Assembly: GCF_013204795.1 (NCBI RefSeq)
Contig: NZ_JABMKW010000012.1
Coordinates: 1-64,000 of the forward strand
Direction of reading: 5' to 3'
DNA from: Pedobacter panaciterrae
GTDB taxonomy: Bacteria > Bacteroidota > Bacteroidia > Sphingobacteriales > Sphingobacteriaceae
Length of the DNA stretch: 64,000 nt
Position numbers and translations under genes: made by a program. A model generated the notes under the pieces. That model saw only the letters and a list, made by a program, of their open reading frames with translations, ran no database searches and was not told the DNA's origin. Below, one piece after another: positions 20,005 to 28,322 of the stretch (position 1 is its first letter; every line of letters begins with the position of its first letter).

Positions 20005-20759
20005 TAGCAAACAGACCATATGCAATTAGTATTGCGGGATTTGACCCCAGTGCAGGTGCCGGTGTTTTGGCCGATGTAAAGTGTTTTGAGCAACACCATG
20101 TTTATGGCTTTGGCATCTGCAGTGCACTGACAGTGCAAACCGATAGCGAATTTTTAAAGAACAACTGGTTGGATTCACTTCAAATCATTGCACAGCTGGA
20201 GCCTTTAATGGCTCGGTTTAAGGTGTCGGCTTGTAAAATAGGACTGATAAAAGATGTCTCTGTTTTGCAAGAGGTGGTCAGTTTCCTAAGAGCTAAAGAT
20301 TCTGATTTAAAGATCATTGTAGACCCGGTATTAAAGGCAAGCTCCGGTTATGAATTTCACGACTGGGCGAATGGGATGGAAATATTATCGCCTGTACTTG
20401 AACAGATAGACTTGATTACTCCGAACTACAATGAAATGCTAAGTTTAGGTGCTGAGGCAATGGATGTAAGCCATACCGCTAAGCTTTGGGCACAATACTG
20501 CGCGGTTTTATTAAAAGGAGGACATAGCATTGCTGCACCCGGCACTGATTATCTATATGAGCAGGATGATACTTATGAGTTTAGCTCGGGGGTTGATCAA
20601 ATTCATCAAAAACACGGCTCTGGCTGTGTTTTATCGGCAGCGATTGCTGCAAATGTTGCACTTGGTTATCCTTTAAAACAAGCTTGCGGCAATGCTAAAT
20701 TATATATCGAAAAATTCTTAAACAGTAACAATACCCTACTTGGGTACCATTCATTATGA
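20001..20759 (+). CDS. thiD: Hydroxymethylpyrimidine/phosphomethylpyrimidine kinase ThiD
   Basis: Ribokinase-fold kinase (252 aa) that phosphorylates HMP and HMP-P to HMP-PP. The N-terminus AISIAGFDPSAGAGVLADVK is the ThiD signature, and the C-terminal anion-hole and catalytic region is HGSGCVLSAAIAANVALG, with Cys in the usual G-[ST]-G-C position. The start ATG overlaps the stop of the preceding gene, and the stop overlaps the thiE start by 4 bp, so translation is coupled. Confidence 0.95.
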   Translation: MIANRPYAISIAGFDPSAGAGVLADVKCFEQHHVYGFGICSALTVQTDSEFLKNNWLDSLQIIAQLEPLMARFKVSACKIGLIKDVSVLQEVVSFLRAKDSDLKIIVDPVLKASSGYEFHDWANGMEILSPVLEQIDLITPNYNEMLSLGAEAMDVSHTAKLWAQYCAVLLKGGHSIAAPGTDYLYEQDDTYEFSSGVDQIHQKHGSGCVLSAAIAANVALGYPLKQACGNAKLYIEKFLNSNNTLLGYHSL

Positions 20760-21400
20760 TTGATAAACTACACTACATATCACAGGAAACTGAAAACATC
20801 AGTCACTTAGATGCTATTAATAAAACACTTATTGCGGGTGCAAAGTGGATACAACTGAGGGTTAAAAACAAGCCTGAGAATGTAATTCTCGAACTGGCTA
20901 TTAAGGCCAATGCACTTTGCAAAGCTTATGGAGCAAGGTTAATTGTAAATGATCATCCGTTAATTGCCCTAAAAGCTGGCGCTTATGGGTTGCATTTAGG
21001 TTTAACCGACATGCCAATTGCAGAAGCAAGAAGTATTGTAGGCGGGCAAATGATTATTGGTGGTACGGCAAACACTTTTGAGCATGTTAAACAAAGGGTT
21101 GCCGAGGGAGCTGACTATATAGGATTAGGCCCTTATCGGTTTACCAATACCAAACAAAATTTAAGCCCTATAATTGGTTTAGAAGGATATGAAGCGATTA
21201 TGAAACAGGTTTCTATAGCTGGCATCACCACTCCTATTATTGCAATTGGAGGTATAGAATTGAATGATATTTCTTTGATTATGACAACTGGGGTTCATGG
21301 TGTGGCATTATCTGGTGCACTAACCAATGCAAATGATCCTGCCGCTGAGCTTGCACAAATGTACAGTGCGCTAAAGGTTTTAAACCCCATTAATAACTAA
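20756..21400 (+). CDS. thiE: Thiamine-phosphate synthase ThiE
   Basis: Joins HMP-PP and the carboxylated thiazole phosphate to give thiamine phosphate. The 214-aa TIM barrel has WIQLRVKN (about 32-39), [21 protein letters not shown] (in pieces) around residue 62, [14 protein letters not shown] near 118 and [11 protein letters not shown] near 162, all expected for ThiE. This copy looks like the canonical enzyme, unlike the shorter homologue two genes upstream. It overlaps thiD by 4 bp and ends 5 bp before thiG. Confidence 0.93.
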   Translation: MIDKLHYISQETENISHLDAINKTLIAGAKWIQLRVKNKPENVILELAIKANALCKAYGARLIVNDHPLIALKAGAYGLHLGLTDMPIAEARSIVGGQMIIGGTANTFEHVKQRVAEGADYIGLGPYRFTNTKQNLSPIIGLEGYEAIMKQVSIAGITTPIIAIGGIELNDISLIMTTGVHGVALSGALTNANDPAAELAQMYSALKVLNPINN

Positions 21401-21405
21401 CTATT

Positions 21406-22170
21406 ATGTTAAAAATAGCAGACAAAACATTTAAATCCCGTTTGTTTACGGGAACCGGAAAGTTCAGTTCAGCTACTGAAATGGAAAAAGCATTGCTTGC
21501 TTCGGAATCGGAGCTAGTAACTGTGGCTTTAAAAAGAGTTGATCTGAAAGATAATGACGATGATATTTTAATACATCTAAATCATCCTCATATTAACCTT
21601 TTACCTAACACTTCTGGTGTCCGCAATGCAAAAGAGGCAGTTTTTGCGGCTCAAATGGCCAGAGAATCGTTAGAAACCAACTGGATTAAGCTTGAGATTC
21701 ATCCAGATCCTAAATATTTAATGCCCGACCCAATCGAAACACTAATAGCCACAGAGGAACTGGCAAAACTGGGCTTTATTGTACTTCCCTACATACATGC
21801 CGACCCGGTTTTGTGTAAGCGATTGGAAGATGCTGGGACATCGGCTGTAATGCCTTTGGGCTCTCCTATTGGCAGTAATAAGGGCTTAAAGACAATAGAC
21901 TTTTTAGAAATCATCATCAGCCAATGTAATGTTCCTGTAATTATTGACGCCGGAATTGGTGCTCCTTCTGATGCTGCAAAGGCTATGGAAATTGGTGCTG
22001 ACGCGGTTTTGGTGAACACTGCCATTGCAGTTTCACAACATCCTGAACAGATGGCCAGGGCTTTTAAGATCGCCGTAGAGGCCGGAAGAATGGCTTTTGA
22101 GGCTAAACTTGGTTCTGTTAATTTACATGCTGTGGCCAGCAGCCCATTAACCTCATTTTTAGATGACTAA
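21406..22170 (+). CDS. thiG: Thiazole synthase ThiG
   Basis: 254-aa TIM-barrel enzyme that builds thiazole phosphate from deoxyxylulose phosphate, dehydroglycine and ThiS-thiocarboxylate. Lys95 in [13 protein letters not shown] is the position of the Schiff-base lysine. Other hallmarks are RLFTGTGKF at the N-terminus, [12 protein letters not shown] near residue 149, and the phosphate-binding [21 protein letters not shown] region (in pieces) near 180-200. It overlaps thiH by 8 bp. Confidence 0.97.
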   Translation: MLKIADKTFKSRLFTGTGKFSSATEMEKALLASESELVTVALKRVDLKDNDDDILIHLNHPHINLLPNTSGVRNAKEAVFAAQMARESLETNWIKLEIHPDPKYLMPDPIETLIATEELAKLGFIVLPYIHADPVLCKRLEDAGTSAVMPLGSPIGSNKGLKTIDFLEIIISQCNVPVIIDAGIGAPSDAAKAMEIGADAVLVNTAIAVSQHPEQMARAFKIAVEAGRMAFEAKLGSVNLHAVASSPLTSFLDD

Positions 22171-23281
22171 CTTCACCAACCTCTTCCAATCCTGCAACTG
22201 GGACGAGACCAGTAAAAGCATTTATGCCAAAACTAGTGTTGATGTGGAGCGTGCCTTAAATTCTTCTCAAAGAACATTAGAAGACTTCAAAGCGCTTATT
22301 TCGCCCGCAGCGGCTCCATATCTGGAACAAATGGCACAGATGAGTCAGCAGTTAACCCTTAAGCGTTTTGGTAAGGCGATTCAAATGTATGTGCCGCTTT
22401 ATCTTTCTAACGAATGCAATAACATTTGCACTTATTGCGGATTTAGTTACGACAATAAGGTAAGAAGGAAAACGCTGTCTTCGATGGAAATTATGCAGGA
22501 AATCGCCGTAATTAAAGACATGGGATATGACCACGTGTTGCTGGTTACCGGCGAGGCGAACCAAACCGTGCATACCGAATATTTTAAAAAAGTATTGGAA
22601 CTTATTAAGCCTCACTTTTCTCATATATCGATGGAAGTTCAGCCATTGGATACTGAAGATTATAAAGAACTTACACCCTATGGGTTAAATACGGTTCTTG
22701 TTTATCAGGAAACTTATCATCAGGATGATTATAAAAAACATCACCCAAAGGGGAAAAAATCCAATTTTCAGTATAGATTGGAAACGCCGGATAGATTGGG
22801 ACAGGCCGGAATTCATAAAATGGGATTAGGCGTGCTTATAGGTTTGGAAGATTGGCGAACAGATTCCTTTTTTACAGCAATGCACTTAACTTATCTTGAA
22901 AAAAGGTACTGGCAGAGTAAATACAGCATCTCATTTCCGCGTTTACGTCCATTTAGCGGCGGCTTGGAGCCTAAAGTTGTGATGAACGACAAAGAGTTGG
23001 TACAACTTATCTGCGCTTATAGAATATATAATGAGGAAGTAGAATTATCAATTTCTACACGTGAATCCATCGTTTTTAGGAATAATATTGTGAAATTAGG
23101 GATCACATCTATAAGTGCAGGTTCTAAAACTAACCCTGGTGGGTATGCCGTTGAGCCACAGTCGTTAGAACAATTTGAGATTTCTGACGAGCGCAACGCA
23201 AAAGAGATAGCCCAAATGATTAGTTCCCAAGGTTATGAACCGGTATGGAAAGATTGGGATGTCAGTTTAACAAAAAACTAA
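22163..23281 (+). CDS. thiH: 2-iminoacetate synthase ThiH
   Basis: Radical-SAM tyrosine lyase (372 aa) that supplies dehydroglycine to ThiG in anaerobes and facultative species. The cluster motif CNNICTYC gives Cys85, Cys89 and Cys92, a CxxxCxxC arrangement. The C-terminal half contains [13 protein letters not shown] and [11 protein letters not shown], as in ThiH. No thiO (glycine oxidase) gene lies in this operon, so ThiH is the glycine-imine source. The start overlaps the end of thiG, and the stop is 6 bp before thiF. Confidence 0.97.
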   Translation: MTNFTNLFQSCNWDETSKSIYAKTSVDVERALNSSQRTLEDFKALISPAAAPYLEQMAQMSQQLTLKRFGKAIQMYVPLYLSNECNNICTYCGFSYDNKVRRKTLSSMEIMQEIAVIKDMGYDHVLLVTGEANQTVHTEYFKKVLELIKPHFSHISMEVQPLDTEDYKELTPYGLNTVLVYQETYHQDDYKKHHPKGKKSNFQYRLETPDRLGQAGIHKMGLGVLIGLEDWRTDSFFTAMHLTYLEKRYWQSKYSISFPRLRPFSGGLEPKVVMNDKELVQLICAYRIYNEEVELSISTRESIVFRNNIVKLGITSISAGSKTNPGGYAVEPQSLEQFEISDERNAKEIAQMISSQGYEPVWKDWDVSLTKN

Positions 23282-23287
23282 TTAACC

Positions 23288-24364
23288 ATGGATAGCGCTG
23301 AATTAAAGAGATATAACAGACAGATTCTATTACCAGAACTGGGTATAGAGGGTCAGCAAAAGCTAAAAGCTGCCAAAGTATTGGTTATTGGAGCCGGTGG
23401 CCTGGGTTCTCCGGTGTTGCTTTATCTTGCCGCAGCCGGCATAGGCACAATTGGTGTTGTTGATCATGATACTGTAGATGAAAGTAACTTACACAGACAG
23501 ATACTCTTTAATACTACTGATATTGGAAAAAGTAAAGCAGATACCTCAGTAAATAAGCTGCAGCTACTTAATCCGCATGTTAATCTCGTTTCCTACCCTT
23601 TTAAAATTGAACTGGATAATGCCAATTCGTTAATTCAGGATTATGATCTCGTAGTGGATGGGTCTGATAACTTCCCTACCCGTTATCTGGTTAATGATAC
23701 CTGCGTTGCTTTAAACAAACCATTGGTATTTGGTTCTATCTTTAAATTTGAAGGTCAGGTATCTGTATTTAATTATAACGGAGGTGTGGATTACAGGGCG
23801 TTATTTCCTGAACCGCCGGCTGCTGATGAAGTTCCAAATTGTGATGAAGGTGGCGTAATTGGCAGCTTACCGGGGATAATAGGCAGTTATATGGCTAATG
23901 AAACCATCAAACTAATTTGTGGTTTTGGCGAAGTGCTATCGGGTAAATTACTCATTCTTAATGTGCTCGACAATTCTTCATTGATCCTTAATATAGGAAA
24001 AAGTGTAAACGCCATTGACTCTAATTCAACTTCTGATAAGAAATTTGAGTCGGTTTATGAATCAGTTGCCTCGACTGCTGCTAAAAATGGCTATGAAGAA
24101 ATAAACCTGGAAGCATTTGAATATCTAAAAGAAAAAGATTCTTCTCTGTTTTTAATTGATGTACGAGAGGATTTTGAATTTGATGAATACAATATCGGTG
24201 GATATAATTTCCCATTATATGAGCTTAATGATCATTTGCATTCGATCCCTGAAGATAAAAAAATTGTGCTTTGCTGCACCAGTGGCTTAAGAAGTAAAAT
24301 TGCTTATAACTTGCTAAAAACAAGAACAGATGCTCAAATCTATATTCTGAGTCTTAATAAATAA
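23288..24364 (+). CDS. thiF: ThiF/MoeB-type adenylyltransferase with C-terminal rhodanese domain
   Basis: E1-like enzyme (358 aa) that adenylates the ThiS C-terminus. The nucleotide-binding loop GAGGLGSPVLLYLAAAG is at about residues 37-53, and the conserved ESNLHRQILF follows. The C-terminal rhodanese domain (about 265-358) ends with CTSGLR, whose Cys330 could carry the persulfide that passes sulfur to ThiS. The paired CxxC zinc motifs found in many MoeB proteins are not visible. Because the operon is thi only, ThiF is the best name, though a shared role in molybdopterin synthesis is possible. Confidence 0.88.
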   Translation: MDSAELKRYNRQILLPELGIEGQQKLKAAKVLVIGAGGLGSPVLLYLAAAGIGTIGVVDHDTVDESNLHRQILFNTTDIGKSKADTSVNKLQLLNPHVNLVSYPFKIELDNANSLIQDYDLVVDGSDNFPTRYLVNDTCVALNKPLVFGSIFKFEGQVSVFNYNGGVDYRALFPEPPAADEVPNCDEGGVIGSLPGIIGSYMANETIKLICGFGEVLSGKLLILNVLDNSSLILNIGKSVNAIDSNSTSDKKFESVYESVASTAAKNGYEEINLEAFEYLKEKDSSLFLIDVREDFEFDEYNIGGYNFPLYELNDHLHSIPEDKKIVLCCTSGLRSKIAYNLLKTRTDAQIYILSLNK

Positions 24365-24390
24365 AATATTTTTTTTCAATATTTCAACCA

Positions 24391-24412
24391 CTATATATTC
24401 TTTTCTATATAG
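24391..24412 (+). terminator. Weak AT-rich hairpin after the thi operon
   Basis: CTATATA (24391-24397) pairs with TATATAG (24406-24412) across an 8-nt loop, shortly after the thiF stop. The stem is purely A/T apart from one G:C pair, so it would be a weak terminator or part of the next promoter. Confidence 0.3.
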
Positions 24413-24420
24413 ACTTTCAG

Positions 24421-24432
24421 TGTAGATCTACA
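24421..24432. promoter_or_regulatory. Perfect 12-bp palindrome, candidate operator
   Basis: TGTAGATCTACA is its own reverse complement and lies 39 bp upstream of the small gene at 24471. It may be a dimeric regulator site; the binding protein is unknown. Confidence 0.35.
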
Positions 24433-24470
24433 ATCTTAAATAACTCATAAAAAAACTCAAAAAGTTCAAA

Positions 24471-24776
24471 ATGAAAAAACAGATTGCAAATAAAAACAGT
24501 ACAAGTAAAAATCAGATACCAGTTAAAAAGATTCACGACAAAACAGGACCAAAGAAATTCAAAATTCTTGAGTTAACGAACAGTTTGACTCATAGTGCAT
24601 ATAAGGCTATGAGAAAAGAGCTTCCGAAGAGAATTGGCAAGTGTATTAATACATTAGACAATTACAGTTATATATCCACAGACTCAAAGGAAGACATCCC
24701 TTATCATGTTGCACTCGAAATTGAAAAGTATTTTTGCATACAGCCGGGCTCACTTAGCAATTTACCCATTCAGTAA
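24471..24776 (+). CDS. Small basic protein, possible DNA-binding regulator
   Basis: 101-aa protein without a signal peptide. The first 30 residues are Lys-rich and disordered-looking. The rest (about 38-95) is helical, with LPKRIGKCINTLDNYSYI followed by EDIPYHVALEIEKYFCIQ. This order, a short helix pair and then a pro-containing helix and a Tyr-Phe end, is like the Cro/HTH-type small regulators seen in Bacteroidota. I do not recognise a named family. It lies between the thi operon and the S1 protein gene, with its own upstream palindrome. Confidence 0.6.
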   Translation: MKKQIANKNSTSKNQIPVKKIHDKTGPKKFKILELTNSLTHSAYKAMRKELPKRIGKCINTLDNYSYISTDSKEDIPYHVALEIEKYFCIQPGSLSNLPIQ

Positions 24777-24779
24777 TGC

Positions 24780-24787
24780 TACCTTTG
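24780..24787 (+). promoter_or_regulatory. Promoter -7 element for the CvfB-like gene
   Basis: TACCTTTG is a perfect TAnnTTTG element directly after the stop of the small gene and 60 bp before ATG 24847. Confidence 0.5.
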
Positions 24788-24846
24788 CAGTTCATAAGTA
24801 AATACAATCATTTCTGGTTTATCGGAAATGATTCAACATAGTGACC

Positions 24847-25692
24847 ATGATAGCAATAGGACAATACAACGATTTAAGAATAATAAACAAAACAGAAGCC
24901 GGCCTTATTTTAACCGAAGGAGATAAAGAAGTATTACTTCCTTATAATGATGTTCCAAAGAATGCCGAAATAGGCGACAACATAACCGTATTCGTTTATG
25001 TTCATAAAGATGGCAGGTTAATGGGTACTACCAAAAAGCCATTGGCTTGTGTGGGTGATTTTGCTTATTTAACTGTTGTTGATGACAGTGAGGACGGTGC
25101 TTTTATGGATTTGGGTCTTGATAAGGATATATACGTTCCTAAAAGAGAGCAGAAACGTCCAATGTTTAAAGGAGACCGCCATGTAGTTTATATTTTTCTT
25201 GATGAAAGCAATGACCGTATGGTTGCGTCTTCCAGGTTAACCAACTTTGTTGAGGAAGAAGATATAGATTTAGAAGAGGGTGATGAAGTAAGCTTACTTA
25301 TTGTGGACCGTTCTGATCTTGGATATAATGCAATTGTTGATAATAAGTATATTGGGTTGTTGTACACTAACGAATTGTTTGATGTGCTTAATCCAGGTGA
25401 ACTAAGAAAAGGTTGGATCAAGAAGATCCGTGTTGAAGGCAAGATTGATTTAAGTCTGCAACCAATGGGCTATGGTCATATTCTTGATACAAAGGATAGC
25501 GTTCTGGAAGAATTAAAAGAAAGTGGCGGCGTAATTGCTTTAGGCGACAAAAGTACTCCAGAAGAAATATATGCGCGATTTAAAATCAGTAAAAATGCAT
25601 TTAAGAAGGTAATTGGTGGCCTATATAAGGACCGCTTGATTACCATTTCAGATCATGAAATAAAGATACTGATTGATCACGAGGCAGAGTAA
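24847..25692 (+). CDS. CvfB-like S1 RNA-binding protein
   Basis: 281-aa cytoplasmic protein with S1-type beta-barrel domains at about 1-140, a further S1-like domain at about 140-215, and a C-terminal winged-helix (about 225-281, STPEEIYARFKISKNAFKKVIGGLYKDRLI in pieces). This layout matches the CvfB/YitL family of RNA-binding post-transcriptional regulators. The start is placed at ATG 24847, although a GTG two codons upstream is in frame. It ends just before a strong bidirectional terminator and converges with the outer-membrane gene at 25733. Confidence 0.9.
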   Translation: MIAIGQYNDLRIINKTEAGLILTEGDKEVLLPYNDVPKNAEIGDNITVFVYVHKDGRLMGTTKKPLACVGDFAYLTVVDDSEDGAFMDLGLDKDIYVPKREQKRPMFKGDRHVVYIFLDESNDRMVASSRLTNFVEEEDIDLEEGDEVSLLIVDRSDLGYNAIVDNKYIGLLYTNELFDVLNPGELRKGWIKKIRVEGKIDLSLQPMGYGHILDTKDSVLEELKESGGVIALGDKSTPEEIYARFKISKNAFKKVIGGLYKDRLITISDHEIKILIDHEAE

Positions 25693-25695
25693 AAT

Positions 25696-25729
25696 AAAAA
25701 AGGCCATTTGAATTTAATGGCCTTTTTTT
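25696..25729. terminator. Bidirectional intrinsic terminator
   Basis: AAAAAAGGCCATT (25696-25708) pairs with AATGGCCTTTTTT (25716-25728) around a 7-nt loop and ends in a T run. It serves the CvfB-like gene on the plus strand and the kinase-like/BamA gene on the minus strand. Confidence 0.85.
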
Positions 25730-25732
25730 ATT

Positions 25733-28321
25733 TTAAAAGTTAAATCCTATTGAAAAATATGGCATCGTTGCCTCTCTCGAGAATCCGAGTGTTGCCTGTA
25801 TCAAAAGTACTTCGCCAGGGAGCACATACAAGCCACCGCCATAACCATGGTGCCATCTTGCAGATGACTCTCCTTTTTCCCATACCCTACCTACATCGTT
25901 AAAACCAATCATCCCAACAGTTCCGGGAACCAGATAGGAAGTAAAATTAAACAGCTTTAATCTCATATCAAGGTTATGGTAAGCCATAGTGGTCCCCGTA
26001 AATCTTTTGCTGTTAAAACCTCTTAAACTATTAACACCGCCAATTTGCATGTGCTGGAAGAAAGCCGGATCGCCCACAACAGTCCCTGCTCCTATTCTAT
26101 TTGCAAACACTAAACCTGATTTCCCAGGATTAATGTAGAAACGGAATTCTGTAGTTACAGATCCATAACGATCGTTGGTTTTATCAACCCGTTGCTGAGC
26201 GGTTAAAGACGTTTTCCAGTACAACCCTTTTTTAGGATTTGCAATATTATCACGACTGTCGTAAGTCCATCCCGCTACAAAACCGGCGTAGTACTTATCT
26301 GAAAATATCTCTTCTTCCGGATGGGCGGCATTATAATCATTAAAGAAACGTTCCTCATTTCCAGATGCTGTACTTGTATAAAATGATCCCAATACTCCGC
26401 CTTCAATTTTTAAATACCTGGTGAGTTTTCTACTGAGCCTTACATCTACATTTAAATAGTCGTAACGATTTCTGTAATAAGAAATCCCATCTTCTCTATC
26501 TGGTCCCTCATCATCATCGTTATCCAAATCGAGATATTGTGAATTGTTTCCAATGCCAAAGAAGTTACTTAAGTTGTTAGGTCCCAGCAAATTTGCATGT
26601 ACTACAAGATCATTATTACCTACGGCCTTTTTAAAATCACCAAGATAGTCTAGAATAAACGATTTCCTACCAGTAGAGTAATTGGCCCAAAACTCATGTT
26701 TTGAAGCATATGGCTCCTTTCTAAAGCCTTGTTTTTCTATGATGTAACCCAAACCAATCTGTACACCCTGATCAATGTTATAATTAAAATTAAAAAGCGG
26801 CCCGGACCTATCGTATAAGAACGCATTCTTATCAAACCTGTTTACCAGGGTATCATTTGCAAGGCGCATCTTTGTCTTTGTTTTATCCGGTAATTCATTT
26901 GATTCGTCAGAACGATCATAAATGAAGGGCTTATTTGAAACATCTTGTGCAACCTGGAACTTATCTGCATCGCTCCCTCCAATCATCCTAACTTTTATCT
27001 TAGTGTTTTCTTTTCCCCTTACGGAAAATACATCTTCACCTGCCATTCCAAACAACCTAACCTCTTTGGTTATATTAGGGTCAAATGTTCTTTTATATAC
27101 CAATCTTCCATTCTTGCCCTCCTTATTGATATTATATACCGTAACTTCAACATTTCCGTTATCGGTGTAATTAACATCAAAAAACTCTTTTTTATCAGAG
27201 GTAGGTACGTCAACATTTATGGATAAAAACTTATAGTACTGTAAAGCAAGCGTATCCAGTTTATCTCTTCTTGATATAAAGTGACCAATTAACTGACTAC
27301 CACTAAGCTTAAATATTGTATCCGGCATTTGCCTGAAAGACGTATTAATAAGTTCAGTAGTTAGTTTTCCCTGAACAAACTTAACAGCATCCTTCCAGTC
27401 CTGTTCGCTAAGCTCGTTTAAAAAATACCTGTCAAAGTACCGCTCATTAAAGTTCCAATGATTTACATCTCTGATATTGTCACTATAAGGCTGCAAATGA
27501 GATTTGAGCCATTGATGGTTAAGAACCCATGGAAATACACCTGAAGTTTTATAAAACACCTTATCCCTATCTCTGGGAACAGGAATATAGGTGGTTTCAC
27601 CCTTTTCTTTCTGAGCCAGCCAGCGCCAGTTATCTTCATGCCTGTCCCAGTCTCCCAAAACAAAATCCAGTAATCTGGCCCTAAGTGTTAGCTTCTGGTC
27701 TGATGTATGATCATTGTCTTCCTGTATTTTACGCTGTACTTTAGCTGTGTTGTCGGTTTCTTCTTCAAAAGGCGACCTTGGTTCCAATAAATAAGCGGCG
27801 TTTGCAAATTTTTCTCTATACTCTCCAAGTCCCGGATCATCTGCTACGTATACGATCTCTGGTTTAGAATGGGCAAGCTCAAGCGCTTCTGCCAAAGGAG
27901 GAACAATTAACGCCGCAAAAGGGTGATTAGTTGAAACCTGGTCCTGAGCAATGTCTTTTGCGATAGTTGGCCTTAAACTTTCAGGCAAGCCCTGTTCCGG
28001 ATACTTCTGTATCGTTCTTAAAGCGTACTCTCTGCCCGTCGGATCTACTAACCGTAAAGAGCGGGTTTGCATCCCCCCCCCAAGTTTAACGATCTTTAGT
28101 CCTCCTTTTTCTTTCTGAAGATCTATAATGCGAACTTTTACTGGCGTTGCCCATATTTTGCGATAACTTTCGCCCAGCCAAAACCGGTGAAAACCGCTCA
28201 CGCTATTATACTCGGGTGCTATAGCAACTGTAATGGAATCTGCCTGTTTCTGTGCCTGCCCTAAAGCAGGGATAGACAAGGTAATAAAAACAGCACTTAA
28301 GAGCTTCTTTAGAGGGCGCAT
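25733..28321 (-). CDS. Omp85/BamA-type outer-membrane protein with kinase-like N-terminal domain
   Basis: 862 aa. A signal peptide (about 1-23, ending GQAQ) is followed by a domain of about 380 residues and then a C-terminal beta-barrel of the bacterial surface antigen (Omp85) type at about 480-862. The barrel contains NSLRGFNSKRF, matching the (V/I)RG(F/Y) loop-6 motif, and ends in a terminal Phe. The N-terminal domain carries GDWDRHEDNWRW (Asp224, Asp226, His228, Asn231) and then IPVPRDRDKVF (Asp251, Asp253). This arrangement resembles the catalytic and metal sites of atypical kinases such as CotH, HipA and Fam20. A glycine-rich segment KLGGGMQTRSLRL (Gly81-83) could be the nucleotide loop. 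The three Gly codons form a G9 tract. The gene begins 1 bp after the GAF gene stop. The kinase activity is inference. Confidence 0.8.
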   Translation of the reverse strand: MRPLKKLLSAVFITLSIPALGQAQKQADSITVAIAPEYNSVSGFHRFWLGESYRKIWATPVKVRIIDLQKEKGGLKIVKLGGGMQTRSLRLVDPTGREYALRTIQKYPEQGLPESLRPTIAKDIAQDQVSTNHPFAALIVPPLAEALELAHSKPEIVYVADDPGLGEYREKFANAAYLLEPRSPFEEETDNTAKVQRKIQEDNDHTSDQKLTLRARLLDFVLGDWDRHEDNWRWLAQKEKGETTYIPVPRDRDKVFYKTSGVFPWVLNHQWLKSHLQPYSDNIRDVNHWNFNERYFDRYFLNELSEQDWKDAVKFVQGKLTTELINTSFRQMPDTIFKLSGSQLIGHFISRRDKLDTLALQYYKFLSINVDVPTSDKKEFFDVNYTDNGNVEVTVYNINKEGKNGRLVYKRTFDPNITKEVRLFGMAGEDVFSVRGKENTKIKVRMIGGSDADKFQVAQDVSNKPFIYDRSDESNELPDKTKTKMRLANDTLVNRFDKNAFLYDRSGPLFNFNYNIDQGVQIGLGYIIEKQGFRKEPYASKHEFWANYSTGRKSFILDYLGDFKKAVGNNDLVVHANLLGPNNLSNFFGIGNNSQYLDLDNDDDEGPDREDGISYYRNRYDYLNVDVRLSRKLTRYLKIEGGVLGSFYTSTASGNEERFFNDYNAAHPEEEIFSDKYYAGFVAGWTYDSRDNIANPKKGLYWKTSLTAQQRVDKTNDRYGSVTTEFRFYINPGKSGLVFANRIGAGTVVGDPAFFQHMQIGGVNSLRGFNSKRFTGTTMAYHNLDMRLKLFNFTSYLVPGTVGMIGFNDVGRVWEKGESSARWHHGYGGGLYVLPGEVLLIQATLGFSREATMPYFSIGFNF
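28073..28081 (-). repeat. Homopolymeric G9 tract inside the coding region
   Basis: Nine consecutive C on the plus strand read as GGGGGGGGG in the gene and encode Gly81-83 at the possible nucleotide-binding loop. Such a tract in low-G+C DNA is a potential slipped-strand site that would switch the frame after residue 83. Confidence 0.8.
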
Positions 28322-28322
28322 A

